From Stereum hirsutum FP-91666 SS1 (Eukaryota > Basidiomycota > Agaricomycetes > Russulales > Stereaceae), in contig NW_006763144.1 of the NCBI RefSeq assembly GCF_000264905.1, positions 558,001 through 622,000 of the forward strand: a DNA stretch of 64,000 nt, read 5' to 3'. Positions 14,288-24,844 of this stretch are shown here, one piece after another. The translations under genes and the position numbers were made by a program. The stretch's first letter is position 1. Each line of letters begins with the position of its first letter. The notes under the pieces are model-generated. The model saw only the letters and a list, made by a program, of their open reading frames with translations, was not told the DNA's origin and searched no databases.

Positions 14288-14297
14288 TTTTATATAC
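14288..14297 (+). promoter_or_regulatory. TATA-like sequence before the homeodomain start codon
   Basis: TTTTATATAC lies about 20 bases before the ATG at 14314. This is too close to serve as a TATA box for a transcript beginning the protein there unless translation starts further down (ATG at 14392), so it bears on the choice of start. Confidence 0.3.
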
Positions 14298-14313
14298 CTC
14301 TGCGTGGCCTGCA

Positions 14314-17300
14314 ATGCGCCCACCAGCGACCCACGACGGCCTCCTCCCGCAGCCGATCATCCCGCCCCAGCCGATCCCCCTCGACGCTATCATGTCCAAC
14401 GCCCGCCAGCGCCACCTCAACAGAGAGCCCTTCCACCACAACAGGTCCTACATTCCTTCCCTCATCCCAAACAACGTCGACCCCGCAAAGGTCGACTCCA
14501 AGATGTTCTACAACTACGTCCCCAACGCCGTCAAGACCCGCAAGCGCACGTCCCCGCCCCAGCTCCAGCGTCTCGAGAGCGTCTTCGTCGTCGACAAGAA
14601 ACCGAGCTCGATCACACGCAAGCAGCTCGCCCACGATCTCAAGATGTCCCCCCGCGAGGTCCAGGTTTGTCCTCGTTCGCGCTCTTCCTCGTCCTATGCC
14701 CTCCCGACGCGCACGCTCATCTGCGCATTCATTATCTTTCATTTTCGCAGGTCTGGTTTCAGAACAGGTAAACACCACGACGCGTTCGCGCTCTCTCCGC
14801 TCTATTCCCCTCCCTTCCTCCCGCGTCCAAAAATAGTCTCTGACATGCACGATTCCCTTCCCTGCTAGACGCGCGAAAGAGAAAAAGTTGAGGCCACGGT
14901 CGTCCTCGCCACGCTCCCCACAGATCCAACCAGAATCCATCCGCATCCCGCCTCCCCCAGCCGACTCCCCGTCCACGCACACCTCCCCGTCTTCCCACCA
15001 CCCACAGCACCAACAGACCTCCGAATCTCCCCAAGCCGCCGCGTCCCCGTCCCTGACTCCATCCCCATCGACGTCCACTTCCCCATTCACGTCTTCTCCG
15101 TCCGCCTCCGCACCTACCTACTCCGTCTCCGTTTCCTCCGCCTCGCCCTCCCAAACTCCCCACGCACGCTCTTTCCCACATCACCCACCTCCGGCAGATA
15201 TCTACGACCTCCGCCGCAACTCCCTCCCCGCCGTCGCTTTTTCCCATTCCTCTTCTTCTCACTCTTCTTCTTCTTCGCACCCTTCTCATCATGCTTCGCA
15301 TCGCCATCACCCCCATCAAGCAAGCTCCGTCCCGCCCGTTCCTCCCCTTCCTCATCCGAATGCGTTCCCCACTGCAGCACGCTTCCCAGATGAAGCCTAC
15401 CATCGTCGGTCGGTCGATCAGCTCGCTGAACATCCGTGTGCGCCGCTTGCGAGGCATTTCGCTTTGTCTACTACCGCCTCTCATCATCCCACCTCTCATC
15501 ATGCCAACGCCAACGCCAACGCCAACACCAGTAACAGCAACAATGGGAACGGGAACTTACAACTCGATACGCCCGTACATCAGCATAATCATACCGCTAC
15601 AGTGCACGCGCTCTATCCCCGGTTTTCCTCCACGACGGGGATGCACCCGCCTATGCCCATGATGCGCGCGTCGATCTCGGAGGGGTATGGTCATTCGAAT
15701 TCGAATCATCCGTATCGTCCACACCCTCCCCAGTTCGCTCAGCCATCTTCGTCTCCTAATCCCAACAATGGGGACGTGGGCGTGAATGTAAACGCGAACC
15801 CGAACCCGAACGCATCCCTCGAATCCCTCCCCTCCTCCTTCTCAGTCTCCCTCTCCGGCTCCCTCTCCGGTTCGGGCTCCGGCTCGGGTTCGCACTCAGG
15901 TTCTGTCTCGAGCTCCCGACATGGGTCTTTCGAGCTTTCTTCGCATTTACTTCCTCCTCCTTCCCATCCACCTCACGCCCATCCACCTCACCCGCCTCAC
16001 GCCCAAACACATCCTCGGATGTCGCTTCCTTATGAGCGGCATCACCTCGGTCTCGGTCTTGGTCCCGCTCCAGGCGTAGGAGTAGGAATAGACGATCGTC
16101 GTCGTCCAAGCCTCGGGGGCGCCTCAACGAACCTAGCAGGAGGCGAACGTCAACGCTTCGCAAGCCTCGGAGGCGCAGATCGCCACGCGCACCATAACCA
16201 CCCAGCCACCGAACGTCGCTATGAGCCCTTCCCTCTCAGTCCCATGAGAAGGAGGCCGTCCCGTCCGAATCTGATGCATAGGAAATCGGTGCCGGCGGAT
16301 ATGGAGGCTGCTACTGCTGCTGTCACCGCACACCATCATCACCAACAGCAGCAGCAGATGATGCGTTCGAATGTTAACCAGCAGGGGTATGGACAGGGAG
16401 GGCAGGGGTATGGAGGGTATAGGGTTGGGTCGTCGCCTTTGCAGCAGCAACATGGGGGAGGAGGACATGGGGGAGGAGAACAGCAGGTCATTATGGAGGA
16501 ACCGTTCGCGTGGAGTAATATCGATCCGTTCGGGACTGGGGCGATTGCGTCGTCGTTGGCGTCGGAGTCTTTGCTCGAGTTGGGCGCGGTGCGGCCTATG
16601 CAGGCGCAGTCGCAGATGTATTCGATGCACCAGCACCAGCAACAGCAACAGCAACAACAGCAGCAGCAGCAGCATGATTCACCCCGACCGCTACCCACGG
16701 ATAACCTCAACTCGGCCCTAACGAGCTATACCTTCCCGCCCCGCGACGACGCCAACATCGCTCCCAACGAACCCACAGAGAACACAAACTTCAAACAAGA
16801 ACTCCTCTACCCCCAAGACGACATCTCCGCCTTCTATCCACCTCATGCTGCGGACGTCGGGATGCAAGGATCCGAGTTTGGACTCGGGTTCGGAGGACTT
16901 GGGCTTGGGCTTGGAGGGATGGGGATGGGGCTTGGCGGGATGGGGTATGGAGCACTGGGGGTGGAATATGGAGGGATTGGGGGGATGAGGTATGAGGTTG
17001 GGGTTGGGGTTGGGGGGTATGGTCCGGGGGTCGTTTCGGTGGGGCCGTTTGAGCAGGCGGGTGGGAATGGGAATGTGAGTGCGGACGTCGGGAATGCGAA
17101 TGGGGGTGCGGGGGGGTTTGGGGCGGAGGCGGGGTATGCTGGTGATGATGCGATGGGAGGGGGATCGTATGGCGTTACGGAGGGTGGGTATACTGGTGTG
17201 AACGGAAACGCAGGCGTCGCTGTCGCTACGAACGGGGCGTATGGTATGGATGGGATCGCGGTCGGCGTCGGCGGCGGTGCTGGTATGCATCGACCCCTCG

Positions 17301-18554
17301 GGCCAGGCATGGGCATCCATACCACCTCGAGCATGGGTATGAACGCAGGAGGAGCAGGAGGAGTGGGGATGGGAAGAGGCAGTAGGGGCTCGATAGGCAG
17401 TCTGGGGTTCAGTATTAGTAGTGAGTCGACGAGTGCGGCGAGTGGTGGGGATGAGGCGTTTTCGAGGAGGGGGAGTTGGTGAGTGCGCGTGTTTCTTTCT
17501 TTCTTTTCTTTGATCATTGCATTGCATCTGCGCTACGATTCTTCGGTGATGCTCATGTTTTTTGTGTTGTGTGTCGTCTAGCGTCTCGGCGAGCGAGATG
17601 CTCACTTCGCTTCATCTCGATAACGCCAACCAGTCCAGTCCCCAATCCAACGCTCAACCTAATGCCCACTCTCACTCTCAGTCCCAGTCCCAGCCCCAGG
17701 GACAGTCACAATCTCCACCCGACGCTCCCTTGTCGCGCTCAAGCTCGTTCGAGTTCGAGAACCATCCGTATGGACAGGCGTATACGCGGTCTCTTCCGCA
17801 TTTGGATGCGCACTCTTCCTCGCCTCGTCAGTCTCCGCATATGGACCATCTCGGTCCTTCTTCGCAAATGGACCATCTCGGTCCTTCTTCGCAGATGGAT
17901 CACCTCGGTCCTTCTTCGCATATAGACCACCTCGGACCTTCTTCGCAGATGGACCACCTCGGTCCCTCCCAGGTCAATGCGAACGGCAGCGGTAGTGTCA
18001 GTGATGGGAACAGTGACGGGACGGTGGGCACGGCGACGTATCCTTCTCCCGCTTCATCATCGTCTTCTCCATCGTCGGCGCCGGCGGCGGACAATCAGCA
18101 GCATCATCAGCATCAAGCTCACCACGAACAGCACCAGCACCAGCATCAGCATCAGCATCAGAAAGTCGATGGTTCCCGTGCTGGATCAACATCATCGAGC
18201 GAGCTCGCGTTCGCTTTGGATTCTGGGCGGGGTCAATCGGTGCAGCAGCAGCAGCAGCAATTGGATTACGCACCTCCTGCATCTGCGCCTCCGACGTTCG
18301 GGGCTCATGCTCATGCACAATCCCAGCCCCAGTCCCAGCCCCAACCTCAATCTGCTGGTGTGACCGATGGTTATGCGGAGTGGACTGAGCGGGACGCTGG
18401 GGGATATGGGCATGGACAGGGTCAGGCTGCTGGGTCTGGGTATGAGCAGCAGAGGTATGAGATGCCGCATTCGCATCTGCCCCTGCCGCAGTTTGGCCAT
18501 GGGCAGCCGGTGCAGGAGCAGATGTTGGATTTGAGGTATGGGCAGTCGGCGTGA
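14314..18554 (+). CDS. Homeodomain transcription factor, large, low complexity
   Basis: DNA-binding regulator expected in the nucleus. Exons 14314-14664, 14751-14767, 14869-17478 and 17582-18554 give 1316 residues. The homeodomain is near residues 75-134; its recognition helix contains VWFQNRRAKEKK. The second exon is only 17 nt and encodes VWFQN plus two bases of the next arginine codon, so splicing is needed to complete helix 3. The remainder is Ser/Pro, His, Gln, Asn and Gly rich, with a polyglutamine run (codons at 16628-16674), glycine-rich blocks near 16870-17400, and a 9-residue tandem repeat at 17841-17972. Start choice is uncertain: in-frame ATGs exist at 14119, 14314 and 14392, and I chose 14314. 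In mushrooms such factors often control development, but the target is not visible here. Confidence 0.85.
16628..16674 (+). repeat. Polyglutamine (CAG/CAA) tract in coding sequence
   Basis: A run of mainly CAG and CAA codons inside exon 3 of the homeodomain gene, interrupted early by two histidine codons. Mixed codons suggest slippage limited by interruptions. Confidence 0.9.
17841..17972 (+). repeat. 27-bp in-frame minisatellite, five units
   Basis: Units begin at 17841, 17868, 17895, 17922 and 17949. Each codes for MDHLGPSSQ or a close variant (one unit starts IDHL; the last is one codon short). Because the unit is nine codons, copy-number change keeps the frame. Confidence 0.95.
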
Positions 18555-19770
18555 GCTGCTCTCCTTTTTTTTTCTTCTTCTGTGTCGTGCGCTTTTCTTT
18601 CTCTTTTGAGTGCATTGGGAGGTGACATTGCTTTCGAGAGGTGCATACTATATTCTATCAATCACTCGTTCCTTGCGCGCTTTTTCCCCCTTCTCAGTCT
18701 CGATTTTGATTTTCAGCAAGTTTTTCGTTCGTTCGTCTGAACATGTACGGACATCTGCGATTTCCATTTCGATGTTATTTCCATTCCCATTGCGTGTATC
18801 TCTTCCTTCACCGTGTTCTGCCTATCTATACATTACTCTTATCTCTCGATTATTTGTGCTTGCCTGCTTGCTTGCTTGTTTACCTTTTTTTTCTCGCGTT
18901 CGATTGTGGTTTTGTTTTTCTTTCCTGCCTCGATCCTGTGCTGAGACGTCGTTATTACTTTAGAATTCGTGGAGCCATACATAATTTGTTCGTTCTCTTT
19001 TCTTTCATTTTCGCCCTTCGTCTTTCCAACGCCGCCTCATCACAGATATCTATCTCTCCGTCCCCGCGCGTTTGGTCGTCCGCTCGCGCGCTGTGCATAT
19101 TGTACTACCCTGTACTTGTACTCCGTACGTGGTCACGACACGACGCCACGCTCATGCCTACTCGACTCATACCTGAACTCAACACATACTTACAAACCAA
19201 CACACTTACAAACACTCACAAACGCACTCACTTTCCAACGCATATACGCACACACATACACACACGTACCCGTCCCCGTCGTCTCGAATAGACGGTCTTC
19301 GGCATCTACTCTATATATCTACACGCTCCTTCCATCTCCTGTCCTTCTTGACATGCTCAAAACGCTATTCTCACTCGCTCGTTCTTCCTCTCGTCTCGTC
19401 TCGTCTCTTTGCTCTCGTTTCTTCGCACCGTACCATATGTCATCATCGTCTATTGCCATCACATTCGTCCCCATTCAAGTCTCTCATTCACGTTTCTTTC
19501 CTTCCTATCCCCGTCCTCTCTGAATCTACTCCCTACCTATCCATCGTTGCTCGCGTTTTCTTCCTTCCCACCTATCTATCTATCTATTTCGACTCTCACC
19601 CTCACCCTCACTTCTCCCCGCTCACTCTCACTCTCATATCTTTTGCCTTTTGTGTTTTTGTCTTCCGTGTCCAAACTCTGAAGTTCTTGTTCTGTCGCTC
19701 CCTTTGTCTTTGTCTATATGCTACCTTGTCACCGTTACCGTTACCGCTTACTGCTATTACATAGTTGATT
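18555..19770. other. Pyrimidine-rich tract downstream of the homeodomain gene
   Basis: As after the kinase gene, the plus strand is dominated by C and T for about 1.2 kb, with short CTAT and CTCACC repeats near 19560-19640. Open frames here are compositional artefacts. Probably 3' UTR and flank. Confidence 0.5.
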
Positions 19771-20251
19771 CAGAATACTTATTGTATATACCACTGCTGC
19801 ATTTTTTAGTTAGTCCCGAGTCAGGGAGTGAGGTCCAAATGTTCAACGTTCAATGTTCAACGTTCACGTTCAGGATCGGGGTGGAAGAGCCCACGCTGGG
19901 TCCTAAATGATATTCAGTAGCGAGCCAGCTTCAAGCTCAGCGCTGCGACCGATCCCAGCCACTGGACGACGTCAGGACCAGATGTGCGGGTTTCTTTGTT
20001 CTCCCATGGTAATTCTAAAATGTCCTGGAGGCTTCTGATTCGTCCGACTCAGCTGCATCGCCCTCCGAATCGTAAAGTCTAGTTATGGAAATCGATGTAC
20101 CCCGCTCGGGTCGGCGTTGGCATACATGACCACACACCCACACGGACCATGGCCAGCAAGGCCAGCAAAGAATGCATGCATCCGTTGACGTTTGCATGGA
20201 TTACATACAGCACTCTATTCTGATACACTTTGGTATGTATGTAGTTCGCCA

Positions 20252-20665
20252 CCAATCAGAATCGAATCAGACGACAAGTCACAGCGTTTGATTGAACCGC
20301 CAATTGCGATACGAATCAGATTCAGACTCTCTTGCGCTATGCGCCCTCAGGTTGTTGGACACCCAATCAGACTGCAGCATGGACGAGCACTCCGTCCGAG
20401 TGGACTTGTTTGGGCGTGAGGTACTTAAGTTAATAAGTGGCCATGGGCCGCCGTCCAATCACGCTGGCGCGGGTCGACTCCGACCTCCAATCAGATAAAA
20501 GCACCTAGTTTCTAGTGGCCTCCAATCAGATTCAAGACGCGGGACACAGAGGATGTAAATGCGGACGCGAACCTAAGAACGAAGAAGAAGCCGTGAACTA
20601 AGAGCTTGAGTTTTTCTCTTATTGATCGCTCCTGCTAGCTCGGCGGAGTACAGTAAGCAGCCAAT
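20252..20665 (+). promoter_or_regulatory. Cluster of seven CCAAT boxes
   Basis: CCAAT occurs on the plus strand at about 20252, 20300, 20363, 20455, 20487, 20522 and 20661; five are extended CCAATCA and three of those are CCAATCAGA. CCAAT is the binding core of the Hap/NF-Y complex in fungi. No convincing gene follows, so the regulated unit is unknown. Confidence 0.5.
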
Positions 20666-20714
20666 GGTGCGCTATGCTGTGTGATCGACGATACGTGCAT
20701 ATCTCTATTCACGC

Positions 20715-20740
20715 CCACCACCACCACCACCACCACCACC
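20715..20740. repeat. (CCA)8 microsatellite
   Basis: Eight uninterrupted CCA units plus a partial copy. Confidence 0.9.
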
Positions 20741-22733
20741 GACGATATGCTAGTGTATGCGGTGTCTGCCAGCGTGCTGGATAACCGTAAGAGGAGGATG
20801 ATTCCCGTTACTGAGGCTATAAGCTATAAGCTCGGACGACCTCAGGCTGCTAAAGAGCTAGGCGGGTAAACGGACTCCGGATGATGCTGCATCGGGAGGA
20901 AGGGGATGTAGGCGCTACTCTGAGCTTGTTCCAGAAAACGAATGACACGGAACTGTCGACGGATGCAGGATGGAACGGCGAACTCGCAGACTTCATGACG
21001 TGTGGGCAACAAGTTGCCTTTCACCTGCAGAAAAACAGCGAGAAAAGTCTGGCAGAACACATCTTGCTCGTTCCGTTCTATGACGATTATGGACTCAAGG
21101 ACAACCTTGCGTGGGCTAGGGAGCTGTTGACGATGACAAGCCCCGCACGAATCGAGCGTGGGCCACACCCACACCCAAGATGGGCGGCCCGCGCGGTCCG
21201 GCGTGGTGGAACAAGGAAAGAGGAAAGCCGAATTGCGGCGAGGATGGGGAACTGTGAGAACCGCTCTTGGTCTGCGCCTTGTCTCGAGACGCAGCTGACA
21301 TCGGACAAGCTCTAGGCATTTCATCATGCGCTCAAGATAGAGCAGCGGACGGTATAGAGCATGCAGAAAGGAGTGGGAGAAGAGGAAGATGCACTGCACA
21401 GCACACTTGCGCTCATTCAAGTTGGTCGACTTACTGTCGCCGCCGGATATGAAGAGGTAAGAAGTCTGAGGCCCGAGACCGTTCGAGCATCTGACTTTGG
21501 TGAGCTCACATCGCTGACGTAGTCGATACCTAGAAGGATGGACACAGAAAGGAATAGACGTATGGACGAATGCCCCCGAGGCCCACTCGCCCACCCTCGA
21601 AAATCGGGTCAGACGGCGAAACACAGCTGAACTCTCAGCGCTTCCGACCGTGTACTTCTCGTATCATTGCAAACTACGAGCGGCGAAAAATCGCGAAGGA
21701 TTGACGAGACCGGGGCTTTCAAAGGAGGTGCCTAGCTGCAGCAATCCCCGGAGTCAACTGGTGCACCTCCAAGTTGGCCTGAGATCCCGTCGTCGAGTCT
21801 TGGAAATACCACCAACCCTGAGAAGTTAGTGTTATCTTTAGTTTGATGGGAAAGGCCAGCGTGAGGAGATTCGAACGACGTCGACATCACGGGAGAGTCT
21901 AAAAGTGTTACATTCTTGGCTAGCCGGACTAAATAATCCCGAAGACACGTCCACTTGGTCACGCTCTGAGATCTGAACCCGACTGCTTCGATGAGGGCGA
22001 GTCCAGAACGCTGGAAATGGTTGGAGGGTTCCGGCAGTACAGAACGTTCAGCACAGTCTTGCGAGATGTGTGAAGGACCAGATCTCCCAGCCAATCCGCA
22101 GAAGCAGTAAACATATGCAAAAGAAAAGCACAACAGAGCGGGACCGAGATGCGGACACCCTGCCAGGTGCCTCGTCGGCCGAGTCGCTCAAGCTCTAGCG
22201 CAGAAGAAAACAGTGCTTGGATCTGGAGCAGATCTCCGGTTACTAGTTAGAAGATCCGTCGTATCAACGTCCAACACCCAATCTGCACCCGGCGCGTCCA
22301 CGCTGATGGACCGACTACCAGGCGGTAGGGTCACATCATTCGTATTTGGTTCGCGTAGAAAGCGGGCAACTTCGTGGTGGAGGGGCAGGCTCTCAATCGA
22401 GGGTACGGGCAGAGCTAGGCAATGGTAATACAAAGCCCTAGCCGGAGGGTGCACATAGTTATGGACATAATTAACCATGCAGCACAGCGAGATAAAAAAC
22501 GCGACTCCACATTACGTTGGATGAAGGGAAATGCGATGCATGAGGGTAGAAATCGAATGATACCGTTAGATGCACCGTGCGGAATTCTTGAGCAAGGGAG
22601 CCGGCGAGAAAAGAGCTGCGGTGTGAAGACGGACGGCCGAAAAGCAATGTGATGCACGTCTGCGATGAGAACGCTCGTGTGCTTGCATGTGCGTGTGCGC
22701 GGTCGTTGTTGTTGTCGCTGTGACATGCTCCGA

Positions 22734-24524
22734 CTATAGTTTCGTAATGGAGGTCGAGGACGATGAGTGAGAAGGATGTGAGGGTCCAGATCCAGGGGAA
22801 GGGAGAGGGTGCGGGAGGGGGTAAAACCTCGGAGGTAACGCCCAGCCTGCCGACCGATTTCGTTCTTCTTCCGACAGGAAACCGCCCAAGGAGGATGGAG
22901 ATGCTGCAGTGTACATGGCGTTCGTGTTTCTGTCCATCATCATCGCGTGGACATGCATTCGCAAACCATTGACCACGGCGCGAAGAGCACCGAGTTCTTC
23001 CGATGTGCGCGCAGCTTCGGAGGAGATAGCGAGTTCCGTGAGATGGCGAAGGGTATCATGAGAGGACGCCAGAGTCTCAAGCGAGGAGTGCATGCTGGAA
23101 AGAGTACCCGGGAGGGTCGTACTGAGGTTTAGGGGCGCAATAGGCATCGAAGACGTGGAATCAAAGGCGTTGCCATGAGAGGACGACGCAGGAGGGCTGC
23201 GACTGGCGTATGCATCGAGTGATGGCGGCGGTTGAAAGTTCTGTCTTGATTCGTATGCTTGCTGCGAAGACGGCGATTCTGCGAGAGCTGGCGGGAAGTA
23301 AGAGGCGAGATCCACATCGCTGTACGGCGGGCGGTTAAGGGACGAAGGGACGTCTGAAAAGCCTTGCGATGGTGGAACAGACTGGTCCCCACCTGAAGGA
23401 GCAGACATGGGTGGCGTGTTCTCCCTGAGGTCATGGCCTGATTGTGAGTAGCTTGGCCTTTGAGAGACGATGGGACGCTCGTAGGCTCTTTCCGGTTTGT
23501 ACCAAGGACTTAGTGTCGTCTTGACAGCATCTAGCTCCCTCCTCATGATCTGGGTCATGCCCTCCATCGCCATTAATTTCTGTCGCAATGACTCGTTCTC
23601 CTCGACAAGCTTCACGGTTCGAGCTTCAGCGATACTGAAGAAGCCCTTGATTGCTTCGTATGGGCATACGGATATATGTGAGTCTGAAAGATTACGGCGT
23701 GGACCAGTCCATGTGCATCCGTTGGAGAAATGAGTACACGGGATGATGATGTCTGGACAGGTCGCGCCGTGAGTGGTCAAACTCGCTGACGAGACTTCTT
23801 GGTCACAGAATTGACAGACTGTGCTCGTCGTTGCCGTGCAAACCAATTGATGTGCCTGTGATGCAGAATATATCCTTTATAAGAACAGACCAGGTGATGG
23901 TTTTGAAGATGAATAGCAGCATGCGCACCTCGAGATCGACCGTCATCACTTCCAAGGAGCATCCTTCGCATTTAACCAAACGATGAGGGCAGATATCGGC
24001 GTACCTCTCCGCGTCCTTTTTCAAGAGGGTAAGGGTACAGCTCGGATCCCTGCATGGGATGATGACGTATTGGCAGGATTGGTCGACGTGAGATGCAAGG
24101 AGCTGTCTCTGGCATGTATAGGTGCATCCTGAGGACCGACGTGGGCACTCGACTATTAATTCCTCGACCAGCTGTTGTGTATTTAAGTTCGTGAACGTCT
24201 CAATTATCCGTTACAATGGACGCACATGTCTGACCACAGGGCTCGCGGGTAGCAGGTCCTCCAACACTAACGGCGAGCGATCTATTGGGCAGTGCGCCGA
24301 AGCCTCCATAGCATGGAGAATGCAATCGCGACAGAAGGTATGTGAGCATGTCCTAGTAGTAACTGGCTCAAAAAATGGCATGCTATTTATGAGATGAGCC
24401 ATTGCATCCAGCAGCCGAAGGTGACACCATCAACTCACCGGCATATGCAACATGTCAGATTTGGATTATACGATTCTGCGTATGTGTATGCCATTGAAGA
24501 TGCCGACCAAATATTATCGGGCAT
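22734..24524 (-). CDS. RING finger plus TRAF-type zinc finger protein
   Basis: Probable E3 ubiquitin ligase or signalling adaptor. Exons on the minus strand: 24524-24439, 24382-24226, 24171-23929, 23855-22734; introns of 56, 54 and 73 bp; 535 residues. The RING (about residues 24-65) reads LTCCICRMPFF, then CSHTFCRDC, then CPIDRSPL; the eighth zinc ligand is Asp instead of Cys. Two or three TRAF-type zinc fingers follow (about residues 85-235; for example CPRRSSGCTYTC and CTHFSNGCTWTG). A short coiled coil comes next (VEENESLRQKLMAM), then a Ser/Pro-rich tail. No C-terminal MATH domain is visible, so it is TRAF-like rather than a true TRAF. The start is the ATG at 24524 because the first RING cysteines lie in that exon. 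Substrates are unknown. Confidence 0.88.
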
Positions 24525-24844
24525 TATAAAGCTGAAGAGTGTTGAAGATACGAGGAAGGAGATACAGAAGGTCTGAATGGGTAGGTAGAGGCGAGAGTGG
24601 TGATGATTACAGCCAACTTGTAGCGGAGGAGCAGCATCCGACTGTTGTTCGGACTTCCGAGGCACGTGCTATCGTTCCGGCGGCGAAACTCAGATGTGGC
24701 GTAAATGTTTATTCTTGTTCATGACAAAAACGTAGAAAGCACTTTCTCTTTTCAGACAATTGTGAGTATGTCATAGACATTAATAATGACCGGGAACGAG
24801 TTCGTGATATACAGTTCAATGAAAGAATAATTTGCCCAAAACCC

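Larger units (their letters stand above)
11101..14313. other. Purine-rich upstream region of the homeodomain gene
   Basis: The plus strand becomes strongly G/A-rich, especially 13.0-14.1 kb. It contains several short tandem repeats: three copies of TGGGAAAC near 11635, ACGA repeats near 11943, (CGGAAT)4 at 12355-12378, (CGACA)5 at 12681-12705, and GGGAT repeats near 13650. No coding gene is supported. It is probably promoter, long 5' leader, or both, of the gene starting near 14314. Confidence 0.45.
19771..22733. other. Gene-poor stretch with CCAAT cluster
   Basis: About 3 kb without a gene I can support. It holds a CCAAT-box cluster (20252-20665) and a CCA microsatellite (about 20715-20740). 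Frames of 260 codons (20842-21624, minus), 144 codons (20881-21315, plus) and 133 codons (21732-22133, minus) exist but show no recognisable domain. Confidence 0.45.

Noticed and set aside
14290..15502. Long overlapping minus-strand frames (266 and 247 codons)
   Set aside because: Shadows of Ser/Pro/His-rich exon 3 of the homeodomain gene.
16718..17605. 295-codon minus-strand frame opposite the homeodomain gene
   Set aside because: Antisense shadow of glycine-rich coding sequence; composition of Pro/Asn repeats only.
20842..21624. 260-codon minus-strand frame
   Set aside because: No recognisable motif, irregular composition, begins at a non-standard position and has no supporting promoter or splice context; left as unsupported.
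23129..23434. Alternative minus-strand frame within the RING/TRAF gene
   Set aside because: Overlaps a confirmed exon in another frame.
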